From Thermotogota bacterium (GTDB lineage: Bacteria; Thermotogota; Thermotogae; Thermotogales; Thermotogaceae): a DNA stretch of 64,000 bases. Positions 37,505-46,897 of this stretch are shown here, one piece after another; position 1 is the stretch's first letter, and the number at the start of each line of letters is the position of its first letter. The stretch lies in contig JAUQPE010000029.1 of assembly GCA_030550515.1 (NCBI GenBank), positions 186,001 through 250,000 of the forward strand, written 5' to 3'. The notes under the pieces were generated by a model, which was not told where the DNA came from, searched no databases, and saw nothing but the letters and a program-made list of their open reading frames with translations. The position numbers and the translations under genes are program-made.

Positions 37505-38782
37505 TCAGTAGAGGACGAAGGACAGAACCATGGGTTCTCTTCCTGCAACGAGTCTAGTTTTAGAGTTTTTAACGGACAACCTCACCAAATCGTTGCTGAC
37601 GATGTCCTTCGCGTGGATCGAAACGTTCTCGAAGATTCCCGCAAAATCCACTTCCACTTCCACTTCTCCTTCGTGCAGTTCCGGGTTCAGAACGCAGAGG
37701 GCGAACTTATTCCCAAACCTCCACAGGTACGTGATCACACTGTTCGGCGTGCTGTTACTCAGGAAGATCATTTCCCCCTCCTTGAACAGGTCCATCTTCG
37801 AGCGGTAGAAACCCATCTTCTTGTGGAGGGAATATATCTGATTTTCTGCCTGAAGGTCAGCGATTGGAAGTTCATAGTGGTTGAACAGGTCCACTTCTTC
37901 CTTCAAACCATACTCTTGCCCGTTGTGGATCAAGGGGATTCCCTTGACCGTGAAGAGGAAGACCACCCAGTGTCTCAACTTTTCTTCCGGCAAGAGTTTC
38001 GCTATTCGTACTTGATCGTGGTTCTCCAAGAACCGCATCTTCACGTAACCGACTGGGTAGATCCTGTCCTGAAACTTGAGGAAATCGACGTAATCCTTCA
38101 GCGTACACCTTCCCGCCAAGTAATCCCTGAATTTGTAGTACCCATCGTAGTCGTAAGTGACATCAAAAGCCTTGTACATGTAAGGATCGTGAGTTTCAGA
38201 AATCCATATCAGTTCTTTTATCGCATTCAACCTCTTCCTCGCTTGAACCCAAAAGTCGAGTGGTACCAGTCCCGCCACATCGCACCTGAAGCCGTCCACA
38301 TCGAACTCTCTGACCCAATACTCCATCATGCGGATCATGTATTCCCTGAGCTCCGGTTTCGTGTAATCGAGATCGATCACGTCGGACCACTCCGGGACCT
38401 TTCTAAGAAAGTTCCCCCTTTCGTCCCTCAGAAACCATTCCGGGTGTTCCTGAAAGAGTACGGAATCCAACGCCGTGTGGTTCAAGACCATATCCATGAT
38501 GATTCGCATGTTGAGCTCATGAGCCCTTTGAACCAGGTTCTTGAAGTCTTCTTTGGTCCCCAAGATCGGGTCGATTTCGTAGTAGTCTTTGATGGCGTAG
38601 GGCGACCCTAACGCTCCCTTTCGACCGACAGAACCTGTCGGATGGATCGGCATCAACCACACGGCGTTGACTCCGAGTGTTTTCAAGCGCTCGAGATCTT
38701 TCTCCAGAGAATGAAACTTCTTTCCGGTCTTACCTGGATAGGCCCGCGCAAACGCTTCGTATACGATGATACTTTTTTTCAT
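37505..38782 (-). CDS. Intracellular alpha-amylase, GH13
   Basis: 425-residue alpha-glucan hydrolase without a signal peptide, so it should act on imported maltodextrins. Family regions are MDMVLNH (I), GFRCDVAG with nucleophile Asp (II), WISETHD with acid/base Glu (III) and FLENHDQ with the third acid (IV). The start codon overlaps the stop of the EF-G paralogue (ATGA). Length matches the small cytoplasmic T. maritima amylase found beside an EF-G-like gene, from memory. Confidence 0.93.
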   Translation of the reverse strand: MKKSIIVYEAFARAYPGKTGKKFHSLEKDLERLKTLGVNAVWLMPIHPTGSVGRKGALGSPYAIKDYYEIDPILGTKEDFKNLVQRAHELNMRIIMDMVLNHTALDSVLFQEHPEWFLRDERGNFLRKVPEWSDVIDLDYTKPELREYMIRMMEYWVREFDVDGFRCDVAGLVPLDFWVQARKRLNAIKELIWISETHDPYMYKAFDVTYDYDGYYKFRDYLAGRCTLKDYVDFLKFQDRIYPVGYVKMRFLENHDQVRIAKLLPEEKLRHWVVFLFTVKGIPLIHNGQEYGLKEEVDLFNHYELPIADLQAENQIYSLHKKMGFYRSKMDLFKEGEMIFLSNSTPNSVITYLWRFGNKFALCVLNPELHEGEVEVEVDFAGIFENVSIHAKDIVSNDLVRLSVKNSKTRLVAGREPMVLSFVLY

Positions 38783-40836
38783 TTGTTCTGTTCTTCAAGC
38801 TCTCTCTTCCTTTCCTGAATGATCCTTTCTTGAATGTGTGGTGGGACGATCTCGTACCTCTGGAACCTCATCGTGAAGTAACCCCTACCACTCGTCAGCG
38901 AAGAGAGCTTACTGGAGAAATCGAGCATCTCCGCGAGGGGCACTTCCGCCTTTATCTTGGTGAAGCCTCTGCCTGCTGGTTCCATCCCAAGGGGCCTCCC
39001 CCTTCTGCTGGAGATCTCACCCATGACGTCTCCTGCGTTCTCTTCAGGTGAGAAGACCTCGACTTCCATGATCGGTTCCAGAAGGACGGGATTTGCGGCT
39101 TCCATTCCCTTCTTGAACGCCTGTATCGCCGCTATCTGGAAGGAGATATCTGACGAATCCACCTCGTGGTACGACCCATCGAAGAGGATGACCCTCACGT
39201 CCGTGACGGGATAGCCGGCCAAGATACCCCTCTTCATCGCCTCTCTGATACCTTTGTCCACGGACGGTATGAAGTTCTTTGGGATGACACCCCCGACGAT
39301 CCTATCCACGAACTCGTAACCCTGACCTCTTGGAAGTGGTTCCAGCTCTATCTTCACGTGACCGTATTGACCGTGCCCACCTGTTTGCTTCTTGTGCTTG
39401 TGTTCCGCTATGGCCTTCTTTGTGATGGTTTCCCTGTACGCGATCTTTGGTCTTCCAACCTCCACGTCCACGCCGAATATCTTCTTGAGCCTTTCCACCA
39501 TCACGTCCAAGTGCATCGCTCCCATACCGGAAATGACGGTCTCTCCTGTCTCTGCGTCGTATTCCCAGACAAAAGTGGGATCGGAATCCGCAAGTCTTGA
39601 CAGCCCGTTGCTGATCTTGTCGATGTCGGATTTCGATTTCGGGTGAACGGAACGGGAAAGCATAGGCTCAGGGAACGAAGGCTTCACTATCCTCAGCCTT
39701 CTGTCCCTGTGTGTCAGCGTGTCTCCCACGGCACCTTCTTTCAGCTTCGGAAGGACCAGGATGTCCCCAACTCCAACTTCCTCCACTTCCACTTGCTGTC
39801 TCAAGACCGGCAAGTAGACGTGCCCAACCTTTTCTTGAGAGTCTTTGTTTGCGTTCAAAATGGTGTCACCACTTCTCAAGCGTCCCGCTATCACTTTCGC
39901 GTACGTGATCCTACCTACGAATTGATCCACCACCGATTTGAAAACGTACGCGCAGAACGGTTCTTCTTCTGAAAATGAGACGGTTATCTCTTCACCACTG
40001 TCCAAAACAGCTCTGTACGGCTTTGCTTCCAGAGGAGGAACACCTATGTCCACCAGGTAATCGAGGAGCAGATCGATCCCTAGACCTCTCAGCGCGGAAC
40101 CGGAGAAGACAGGGGTGATCTTGCATTTCTTGTAACCTTCTTTCAAAACTTTGAGCAACTCTTCCGGCGCGATCTCCTCACCCTCGAGGTACCTCATCAT
40201 CAACTCTTCGTCTTCCTCCACCAAATCTTCCAAGTGTTCCGCTCTCATACTTTTCAACTCATCGGGAATGGGAACCTCTTGGACCTTTCCTCCATCTTGG
40301 ACGTAGGCTTTACCCTTTATCAAATCCGCAACCCCACGGAAGTTTTCTGCCTCTCCTATCGGTACCACGACGGGTACGATTTTTCTGGAGAACCTCTCCT
40401 TAAGCTCGGCCAGAACATTTCCAAAATTGGCTCTTTCCTTGTCCATCTGGTTTACGAAGACGAGGATGGGCTTTCCAAAGTCTTCCGCCAACATCCAAGT
40501 CCTTTCCGTTTGGATCTCCACACCGGCCACCGCGTTCACGACGGAAACGACGTTTTCCACTACGAATATCCCGTTGATCACTTCTGCGAGGAAGTCGCTG
40601 AAACCAGGTGTATCTATGAAGAAGAACCTATTCTCTTTCCAGTCGATCGTGGCCACGTGGGTGGAAAAACTTGCCCCCTTTTCCTGCTCGACAGGGTCGT
40701 AATCGATCTGCTTGGTGTCAGGCTTTTCGATGACACCCAACTTGTGTAACACGTTGGCCAAGATTTGAGACTTACCCGAACCGTTGTGACCTATCAAAAC
40801 GACGGTCCTGATCCTCTCGGCTGGCACCCTTCTCAT
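38779..40836 (-). CDS. EF-G-like translational GTPase paralogue
   Basis: 685-residue protein with all five EF-G domains. G1 is GHNGSGKS instead of the AHIDAGKT form, switch I is EQEKGASFS where EF-G has ERGIT, G3 is DTPGFSDF and G4 is NQMDKE. Such EF-G2-type paralogues have weaker or specialised roles in translocation or recycling. A second, canonical fusA elsewhere is expected. ATG start behind GGAGGTGG. Confidence 0.92.
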   Translation of the reverse strand: MRRVPAERIRTVVLIGHNGSGKSQILANVLHKLGVIEKPDTKQIDYDPVEQEKGASFSTHVATIDWKENRFFFIDTPGFSDFLAEVINGIFVVENVVSVVNAVAGVEIQTERTWMLAEDFGKPILVFVNQMDKERANFGNVLAELKERFSRKIVPVVVPIGEAENFRGVADLIKGKAYVQDGGKVQEVPIPDELKSMRAEHLEDLVEEDEELMMRYLEGEEIAPEELLKVLKEGYKKCKITPVFSGSALRGLGIDLLLDYLVDIGVPPLEAKPYRAVLDSGEEITVSFSEEEPFCAYVFKSVVDQFVGRITYAKVIAGRLRSGDTILNANKDSQEKVGHVYLPVLRQQVEVEEVGVGDILVLPKLKEGAVGDTLTHRDRRLRIVKPSFPEPMLSRSVHPKSKSDIDKISNGLSRLADSDPTFVWEYDAETGETVISGMGAMHLDVMVERLKKIFGVDVEVGRPKIAYRETITKKAIAEHKHKKQTGGHGQYGHVKIELEPLPRGQGYEFVDRIVGGVIPKNFIPSVDKGIREAMKRGILAGYPVTDVRVILFDGSYHEVDSSDISFQIAAIQAFKKGMEAANPVLLEPIMEVEVFSPEENAGDVMGEISSRRGRPLGMEPAGRGFTKIKAEVPLAEMLDFSSKLSSLTSGRGYFTMRFQRYEIVPPHIQERIIQERKRELEEQNK

Positions 40837-40860
40837 ATCTCGACCACCTCCACATCCGAA

Positions 40861-42507
40861 TTATCTCCGCCAAACCAGGATTCCAACAGGTACAGCGGGT
40901 ACACCTTCCACGTTTTTCACGATTATGTTGTTACCCACAACCATCGTTGAGGAACTTCCGCCGTCCAAACACATCGCGTTCTCAAAGTTCCTCTTCATCA
41001 AGAAGTCCACGAGCTCGTCGTAGGTCAATCCTCGCGTCAAATGGTTGTATCCCTCAAAGACGATGAACCAAACCTTTCTGTCTTTTGTTGCCACCACCGT
41101 TCTCGGAGCCTTTATGTAGGCAATGTTACCTCCATACCTTGCTTTTTCTTCCCTCGCGTCCGGTAGCGGCGATCCGTTCTGAAGGAGCAGGGGACCTCCC
41201 TCCACGGCGTGCTTTATCTTCACGGGTATGTCGGTTTGAAAACCCAACCTCACGGGATCACCCACGTTCAACCCGGAGAGGTATAACTCGTACTTCTTCG
41301 AGATGACAACCATCATTTCTTCTCCTTCTACACGTTGCTTGTAACCAAATCCCTTGACCCTGTTTCTTTCGATCAGAATGTAGACTCTGTCGCTTCTTTC
41401 GGGTATGGGACGAGAGAAGTCCCGTGTGAAAAGTAACACGTCTCCCTCCGCTATCGTGTTGATCCCTTTTACCAAGAAGAGGGTATCCTTGAGTGAGATG
41501 GTCACATCCACCGTTATCCTGCCTATGAAAATCTCGTTTTCTTCGGTGATCAAGAAGACGGGTCTTCTCGAAAACATTGTGGAGTAAGGTTTTCCGTCTA
41601 TCACGATCAAACCTATCGGAAGCCTACTGTTGGGGTCGAAGTAGTTCGCGTTTATCCCAGCCAGTCCCCCACTCCTTCGCACCATTTCATCTATCCTCTC
41701 CAGAGTCCCAATCCCTCCCCTTGCAAGAACCGGTCTCAACGCAACCTTGTCAGGATCCATGACCAAATAACTGACGATCACCTTCTCACCGTTTCCCAAG
41801 TCCTCCACCCTTCTTTCGAACAAAACGCCATCCACGATCTCCATCTTTCCGAACAAACCCTTAAGTGAAGATATCTTGATCGTAATTTCCCCTTTTCCAA
41901 AAGTGAGATCCAACTCAGGCATCAACCCTTCCGTCAACGGTACATTTATCCTAACACTGTTATTTTCGAGCGAAACATCGACGTTACCAGACGTAAGAGG
42001 TGTCAACCCCTCCACCGGCTGAACGACTAGAGTCAAACTCCCGTTCCTTATCTCCTCCCTGAACATCTCGGTCAGGAGAACACCGGTATGCTTGATGTAC
42101 AAGGTGTTACCGTCTCTCTTCACAAATTGTATGGAAGGAAGTTTCTCAAAGAAAAACATCATCCCGTTCGACTCGTAATAGTACCAATCCGAGAAGAACT
42201 TTTTCAAGGCTTTGAGCGGTGCGTAAGCTTCTCCACTCACGACAACGGGAGGGGGGAACTTCTCCGAGAAATTGTAGACGGTCTCGTTTTCTTTCAAAAA
42301 AAGCACGTTGTTTTTGAAAACAACGTAATGGTATCCCTTCGAACTTATGTATCCTATACCCACCTTCGCCAGATCGGAGATCTTCACGTAGATCTCCCCG
42401 TCTTTCTCAACGAAATCTGCCTTGCAGAAACTCTCGCTCCTCACGAAGTAAACACCAAAGGCTGGTAAGACCAAAAACAGTAGCCAAAACGCCAACCACT
42501 TCTTCAT
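40861..42507 (-). CDS. Exported phosphodiester glycosidase (NAGPA) family protein
   Basis: 548 residues with a signal peptide (WLAFWLLFLVLPAFG). The first 150 mature residues look like a copper-amine-oxidase-like N-terminal domain, common in envelope proteins. The C-terminal half is the NAGPA/DUF2233 domain with GINANYFD, EGGPLLL, and CLDGGSSSTMV. Relatives remove GlcNAc from phosphodiester-linked glycans or modify wall teichoic polymers. The start overlaps the stop of the phosphorylase gene. Natural substrate unknown. Confidence 0.88.
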   Translation of the reverse strand: MKKWLAFWLLFLVLPAFGVYFVRSESFCKADFVEKDGEIYVKISDLAKVGIGYISSKGYHYVVFKNNVLFLKENETVYNFSEKFPPPVVVSGEAYAPLKALKKFFSDWYYYESNGMMFFFEKLPSIQFVKRDGNTLYIKHTGVLLTEMFREEIRNGSLTLVVQPVEGLTPLTSGNVDVSLENNSVRINVPLTEGLMPELDLTFGKGEITIKISSLKGLFGKMEIVDGVLFERRVEDLGNGEKVIVSYLVMDPDKVALRPVLARGGIGTLERIDEMVRRSGGLAGINANYFDPNSRLPIGLIVIDGKPYSTMFSRRPVFLITEENEIFIGRITVDVTISLKDTLFLVKGINTIAEGDVLLFTRDFSRPIPERSDRVYILIERNRVKGFGYKQRVEGEEMMVVISKKYELYLSGLNVGDPVRLGFQTDIPVKIKHAVEGGPLLLQNGSPLPDAREEKARYGGNIAYIKAPRTVVATKDRKVWFIVFEGYNHLTRGLTYDELVDFLMKRNFENAMCLDGGSSSTMVVGNNIIVKNVEGVPAVPVGILVWRR

Positions 42508-43811
42508 CTGATCACCTCTTTTATCAGTTGGATCTCTTTCGGCGGCTCGCCAGAAATCTTAAACGATCTCTCGAGCATTCCCAAGGCTTCTGTGAGCTCA
42601 CTCTTTTTGGAATAATGTACTTTGAACACCACGTCCCCTCTCTCTACAAAATCCCCTATCTTCTTTTCCACGACCACACCGACGCTGTGATCCACACTGT
42701 CTTCTTTGCGCTTCCTTCCAGCTCCCAAAGCCATAACAGCTAAACCGATCTTCTCTGTATCCATCCACGAGATGAAACCAGACTCCCGCGCCCTCACCTC
42801 CACAACGCTGCAAGAGATGGGAAGCACTTCTTCTGGCGCATCCACGACCCTCTCGTCTCCCCCTTGGGCTCTAACCATCTCTCGGAATTTCTCCAGCGCC
42901 TCTCCACTCTCCAACTTCTCCACGAGGAGCTTTTTACCTTCCTCCGCGTCTTTCGATATCCCAGCCAGTTCCAACATCAGCGCTCCTAAGGTTAGGGATA
43001 ACTCGAGAAGATCCCGTGGGCCATTTCCTTTCAAAGTATCTATAGCTTCGAGCACCTCCAAGGAGTTTCCAACCGCCTTTCCCAGAGGGTTGTTCATATC
43101 GGAAAGTACGGCAACAACTCTCTTTCCGAACCTTTTCCCGATCTCCACCATGAGCTTGGCCAGCCTTCTCGCTTCATCCAGTTCCTTCATGAAGGCTCCC
43201 GTTCCAACCTTCACGTCCAACACAAACGCATCGCTTCCCCCAGCCAGTTTCTTGCTCATCACGCTGGAAGCGATTAAAGAGATCTCGTCGACGGTTGCTG
43301 TGGCATCTCTGAGGGCGTAAATCATCTTGTCCGCGGGGACCAAGTTGAGGGTTTGCCCGACTATGGCGATGCCGCACCTCTTCACGTTTTCCACGAATTC
43401 CTCCAGCGGGAGATCTGTGCGGAAACCAGGAATGGATTCGAGCTTGTCGATGGTGCCACCGGTGTGTCCAAGTGCCCGACCGGACATCTTGACGACGGGC
43501 AACCCACAGGAAGAAACCAGGGGAGCCACAACGAGGGTGGTCTTGTCGCCCACACCTCCCGTGGAATGTTTGTCTACCTTCACCCCAGGTATCGAGGACA
43601 GATCTACCCTTTCACCCGAGTCGATCATGGCTTCGGTGAGGTAGAAAGTCTCTTCTTCGTCCATGTGCCTGAAGTAAATCGCCATCAACCAGGCTGCCAT
43701 TTGGTAATCGGTGACTTCTCCCCGAACGTAACCCAGTACCATGTACCTTATCTCTTCTCTGGAGAGTTTTCCACCGTTTCTCTTCTTCAAGATGATGTCG
43801 TACGGTCGCAT
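42504..43811 (-). CDS. Pyrimidine-nucleoside (thymidine) phosphorylase
   Basis: 435-residue enzyme that phosphorolyses uridine, deoxyuridine or thymidine. Motifs are KHSTGGVGDKTTL (phosphate), MSGRALGHTGGTIDKLESIPG in two parts (base and sugar), and the K/Ser-rich VMSKKLAGGSDAFVLDVK region. The length suits the pyrimidine nucleoside phosphorylase branch. Six bases after the histidine kinase gene ends, in the same orientation; no regulatory link to it is evident. Confidence 0.94.
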   Translation of the reverse strand: MRPYDIILKKRNGGKLSREEIRYMVLGYVRGEVTDYQMAAWLMAIYFRHMDEEETFYLTEAMIDSGERVDLSSIPGVKVDKHSTGGVGDKTTLVVAPLVSSCGLPVVKMSGRALGHTGGTIDKLESIPGFRTDLPLEEFVENVKRCGIAIVGQTLNLVPADKMIYALRDATATVDEISLIASSVMSKKLAGGSDAFVLDVKVGTGAFMKELDEARRLAKLMVEIGKRFGKRVVAVLSDMNNPLGKAVGNSLEVLEAIDTLKGNGPRDLLELSLTLGALMLELAGISKDAEEGKKLLVEKLESGEALEKFREMVRAQGGDERVVDAPEEVLPISCSVVEVRARESGFISWMDTEKIGLAVMALGAGRKRKEDSVDHSVGVVVEKKIGDFVERGDVVFKVHYSKKSELTEALGMLERSFKISGEPPKEIQLIKEVIR

Positions 43812-43817
43812 TTTCCA

Positions 43818-45062
43818 TCACAACTCCTTCGGAAACAGGACTCTCATCAAGGTTCCGTGTCCAAGCTCGCTCTCCAACTCTATTTCCCCCCCGTGTTTCT
43901 CTACGATCGCTTTCACTATGGCAAGTCCTAGTCCTGTCCCTCCCAACTTTTTGGATCGAGCTTTATCAACTCTGAAAAAGCGTTCGAAGATCCTTTCTTG
44001 AGCTTCTTTCGGTATTCCCGGTCCCGTGTCTTCGACTTCCACCACTACCTTGTCTTCTAGCTCGTAAGCCCTGATCCAAACCTTCTTTTCACCTTTTTCT
44101 TTCAAAGAGGTGTACTTCACGGCGTTGTCGACCAAATTGAGTAACATCTGTATCAATCGTTCCCTGTTTCCTTTCACGGTCGCCTTTTCACACTCTATCT
44201 CTATTCGAACACCTGTTTCCTCGGCAATAGGTCGTACGATTTTGTAGACGTAATGGGCGATGTCACAGAAATTCAACGGTTCCATCTCGAGTTTCTCGTC
44301 GCCTTTTTCGAGTTTTTCAAGGTCGAGAAGATCGTTGATCAACCTAGTCATCCTGGCGGATTCCTCTTCGATGACCTTCAGAAACTTCCTTACTAGCTCT
44401 TTGTTCTCCAAGTCGTCTTCCAAGAGGGTCTCTGCGTAACCGTGAATGGATGTCAACGGTGTTCTGAGTTCGTGTGAAACGGTGGCTATGAATTCTCTCC
44501 TCATCTCATCCAGTTTCCTCTCTTTTGTGACGTCGCGTAAAACGGTAACAAGGATCCTGTTGTTGTCTTTCAGCTCCACAGGTATGATCCTCACGTTGAA
44601 GTATCTCTTCTCCTTGTCCGGGTAAAACACGAGAGAACCCTCTTGGGGCTCCTGTGTTTTTATGACCTCCTCTATCATCTCGTTGAGGAAGTAATCCTCA
44701 AAGACTTCGTAGTACTTCCTACTTTCCAAGTTCTCCCTACCTTTCAACAACTCACGGGCAGCGTCGTTGAAGAAAGTCAACTTTCCCTCGGCGTCCAATA
44801 TGAAGATCGGTTCGCTGAGACTGTTCAAGATCGTCAAGAAGTTGTCCCTGCTCACTTCCACGCGTTTTATTGTTTCTTGAAGGCCGTCTATGTACTTCTT
44901 CAAGCGTTCGTAGAGGTAGAGAGGAGGGGAGGGTTCCTCTTCTCCCAGGATTTGCCTCACTCTCTCCACGAAACGTTTGTATTCAACAAACTTCCTCCTC
45001 TGGAGGAGGAAAAGCAGACAGAAAAATGCAAGTACGATGACTACGAACACCAAAGAACCCAT
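43818..45062 (-). CDS. PAS-containing sensor histidine kinase (HpkA-like)
   Basis: 414 residues: one N-terminal membrane helix (VFVVIVLAFFCLLFLL), a short coiled coil, a PAS domain (about 60-170), HisKA with ATVSHELRTPL (His197), and HATPase with NLVDNAVKYTS, DTGPGI, and GGTGLGLAIV. It lacks a large external sensor, so it may sense internally or through a membrane partner. Start ATG at 45062, sharing one base with the drrA stop. It corresponds to T. maritima HpkA in sequence and position, from memory. Confidence 0.93.
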   Translation of the reverse strand: MGSLVFVVIVLAFFCLLFLLQRRKFVEYKRFVERVRQILGEEEPSPPLYLYERLKKYIDGLQETIKRVEVSRDNFLTILNSLSEPIFILDAEGKLTFFNDAARELLKGRENLESRKYYEVFEDYFLNEMIEEVIKTQEPQEGSLVFYPDKEKRYFNVRIIPVELKDNNRILVTVLRDVTKERKLDEMRREFIATVSHELRTPLTSIHGYAETLLEDDLENKELVRKFLKVIEEESARMTRLINDLLDLEKLEKGDEKLEMEPLNFCDIAHYVYKIVRPIAEETGVRIEIECEKATVKGNRERLIQMLLNLVDNAVKYTSLKEKGEKKVWIRAYELEDKVVVEVEDTGPGIPKEAQERIFERFFRVDKARSKKLGGTGLGLAIVKAIVEKHGGEIELESELGHGTLMRVLFPKEL

Positions 45063-45781
45063 CAATCTTCCTTCCCTGGATCTTTGAATTTGTAACCTTT
45101 TCCTCTAACGGTGATGATGTATTTGGGATTGGACGGGTCTTCCTCTATCTTGGTCCTCAACCTTCTGATGTGCACGTCCACGGTTCTCGTGTCCCCGTAG
45201 TAGTCGTACCCCCAGAGTTTGTCCAACAACACGTCTCTGCTGAAAACTTTTCCTTCGTTTTCGGCCAGAAACCTCAGCAACTCGAATTCCAAAGGAGTGA
45301 GGTTTACCTTTTTCCCTCTCACCTTCACTTCGTACTTTTCCACGTCTATTTCCAGGTCTTTCGCTATGATCTTTTTTGGGCGCTCCTCTTTGCTTTGAGT
45401 CACGGTGGAGAGACGCCTGAATATCGCCTTGACCCTTGCCAAAAGTTCCCTAACACTGAAAGGTTTCGTTATGTAGTCGTCCGCACCGAGTTCGAGCCCT
45501 AACACCTTGTCGAACTCCTCGCCTTTCGCGCTCAGGAATATCACCGGGGTGTTCTTGTATTTCTCCATGGAGCGGATCTTTCTGACCAACTCGAATCCAT
45601 CCATCCCCGGCAGCATGATGTCAACGATGAACATATCCACATCTTCGCTGCCAGCGAGTTTCATCGCTTCATCTCCGTCGTAGGCTTTCAGCACTTCGTA
45701 GCCCTCTTTTGTAAGGTTGTACCCCACCAGTTCCAGAATCGCGGGATCATCGTCCACAACAAGAATCTTCCTTTTCGCCAT
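45062..45781 (-). CDS. OmpR/PhoB-family response regulator (DrrA-like)
   Basis: 239 residues: receiver domain with acidic DDD (10-12), phosphoacceptor Asp54 in IVDIMLPGMDG, Thr/Ser in FLSAKG and Lys in ITKPFS; C-terminal winged helix with LTPLEFELLRFL and RTVDVHIRRLRTKI. Partner of the adjacent histidine kinase. ATG at 45781 with GGGGAGG close upstream; another strong SD (AAAGGAGG) lies about 25 bases further back with no start at normal distance. Confidence 0.95.
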   Translation of the reverse strand: MAKRKILVVDDDPAILELVGYNLTKEGYEVLKAYDGDEAMKLAGSEDVDMFIVDIMLPGMDGFELVRKIRSMEKYKNTPVIFLSAKGEEFDKVLGLELGADDYITKPFSVRELLARVKAIFRRLSTVTQSKEERPKKIIAKDLEIDVEKYEVKVRGKKVNLTPLEFELLRFLAENEGKVFSRDVLLDKLWGYDYYGDTRTVDVHIRRLRTKIEEDPSNPKYIITVRGKGYKFKDPGKED

Positions 45782-45838
45782 TTTCCTCCCCTCTTCGGGG
45801 TACACCTCCTTTCCAAGAATTTCTACTCTATTTTAACA

Positions 45839-46519
45839 TCAGCGCACAATTTTTGTACCGCCATCTCTTTCTCGATACTTACCCCACCCTCCGAAAACGA
45901 CGCGGAGCGCAAGGAACTCAAGCAAAAGTGCCGTGAGGAGATAGACCAGCAACAAGAGTTTGTTCCTCAAAAGATCAGCCACGGTGATCTCAACCCCAAA
46001 GAATCTGCAAACACCGTACAGGGAAAGCAAGGAGAAGATCAGAGAACCCACCGTCAAGGAGAGAATCTTTGAGAACTCTTCCTCCCGGCGGTAAGCGGTG
46101 TATCCCGCGAGAACTCCGACAAAAGCTGGGAGTACGTACTGTGACCATTCCCAATTTGGAACCACAATGTTGAAACGTTGGACGATGATTTTTTCGAGCA
46201 GGAGGAAAGGAATAAAGGTTAAGAGAAACGCTCCCGCGAAGATCAAGTACTTGTAAAGCACGTAAAATAGTATCCCGGCGAGCAGGGAAATCACTATCAG
46301 AGCCAGATACCTACCCGTTTCGACTCTTTCGATAAGGTTTTGGAAAATCTCGTACGAGGAAAGCCACGGGAAGGCAACGTTTAAACCGATCAAAAATCCC
46401 ATCACAACGAAAATCGCCTTGGTGGTGTATCTGGCCCCAAACATCAAGAACACGGAAGCAGGGAGAGCAATGTACCAAAAATCCAATACGGTACTCAAGA
46501 TAGTTACAACCTCTTCCAC
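45839..46519 (-). CDS. Polytopic membrane protein of unknown function
   Basis: 226 residues with about seven predicted membrane segments and a short basic cytoplasmic tail. No motif of a known transporter is seen; the arrangement vaguely resembles TMEM198-like or DUF4203 proteins. It is 57 bases upstream of drrA in the same direction, so it might be a membrane partner of the kinase, which itself has no external sensor. GTG start at 46519. Confidence 0.75.
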   Translation of the reverse strand: MEEVVTILSTVLDFWYIALPASVFLMFGARYTTKAIFVVMGFLIGLNVAFPWLSSYEIFQNLIERVETGRYLALIVISLLAGILFYVLYKYLIFAGAFLLTFIPFLLLEKIIVQRFNIVVPNWEWSQYVLPAFVGVLAGYTAYRREEEFSKILSLTVGSLIFSLLSLYGVCRFFGVEITVADLLRNKLLLLVYLLTALLLEFLALRVVFGGWGKYRERDGGTKIVR

Positions 46520-46543
46520 TCACCGCTCACCACCGTCAAGAAG

Positions 46544-46566
46544 AAAAAAGCGCCCCTTGGGGGCGC
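46544..46566 (-). terminator. Intrinsic terminator after rpsT
   Basis: Minus-strand GCGCCCC-CAA-GGGGCGC followed by six T residues, 18 bases after the rpsT stop. It marks the end of the long M20-peptidase-to-rpsT transcript. The next gene starts only 25 bases later and shows no clear promoter of its own. Confidence 0.88.
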
Positions 46567-46584
46567 AGGCTTTTGTGGAATCGG

Positions 46585-46881
46585 TCACTTTCCACTTCCG
46601 GTGGTTTCGAGGTCCTTGAGGTAGGCGTTGACTTTCTCCATCAACCTTGCCTTCCTTCTGGCACCTTGGTTTTTGTGGATGGCACCCTTTGACACCGCCT
46701 TGTCTATCGCCGACTGCGCCTTCCTGGCGAGCTCCAGAACAACTTCCTTTGGTGCTTTTTCTTGTATCGCCTTCAAGACCTCTTTAACGCGATTCTTAAA
46801 GAAGGTTTTATACGACTTGTTCTTGAGATATTTTTTCTCTGAAACCTTCACTCTCTTCGCAGCCGATTTGATGTTAGGCAT
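46585..46881 (-). CDS. rpsT: 30S ribosomal protein S20
   Basis: 98-residue basic helical protein binding 16S rRNA. It begins [17 protein letters not shown], and has [16 protein letters not shown] near the C-terminus, both S20 signatures. ATG start with GGGAGGG-type SD, 16 bases after metK. The terminator follows. Confidence 0.96.
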   Translation of the reverse strand: MPNIKSAAKRVKVSEKKYLKNKSYKTFFKNRVKEVLKAIQEKAPKEVVLELARKAQSAIDKAVSKGAIHKNQGARRKARLMEKVNAYLKDLETTGSGK

Positions 46882-46897
46882 TCCGCGAATCCCTCCC

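Noticed and set aside
37196-38611. 471-residue plus-strand open frame opposite the alpha-amylase gene
   Set aside because: It covers yqeK's end, DUF503 and amylase, all well supported on the other strand; the translation is rich in His/Phe/Val with no recognised domain.
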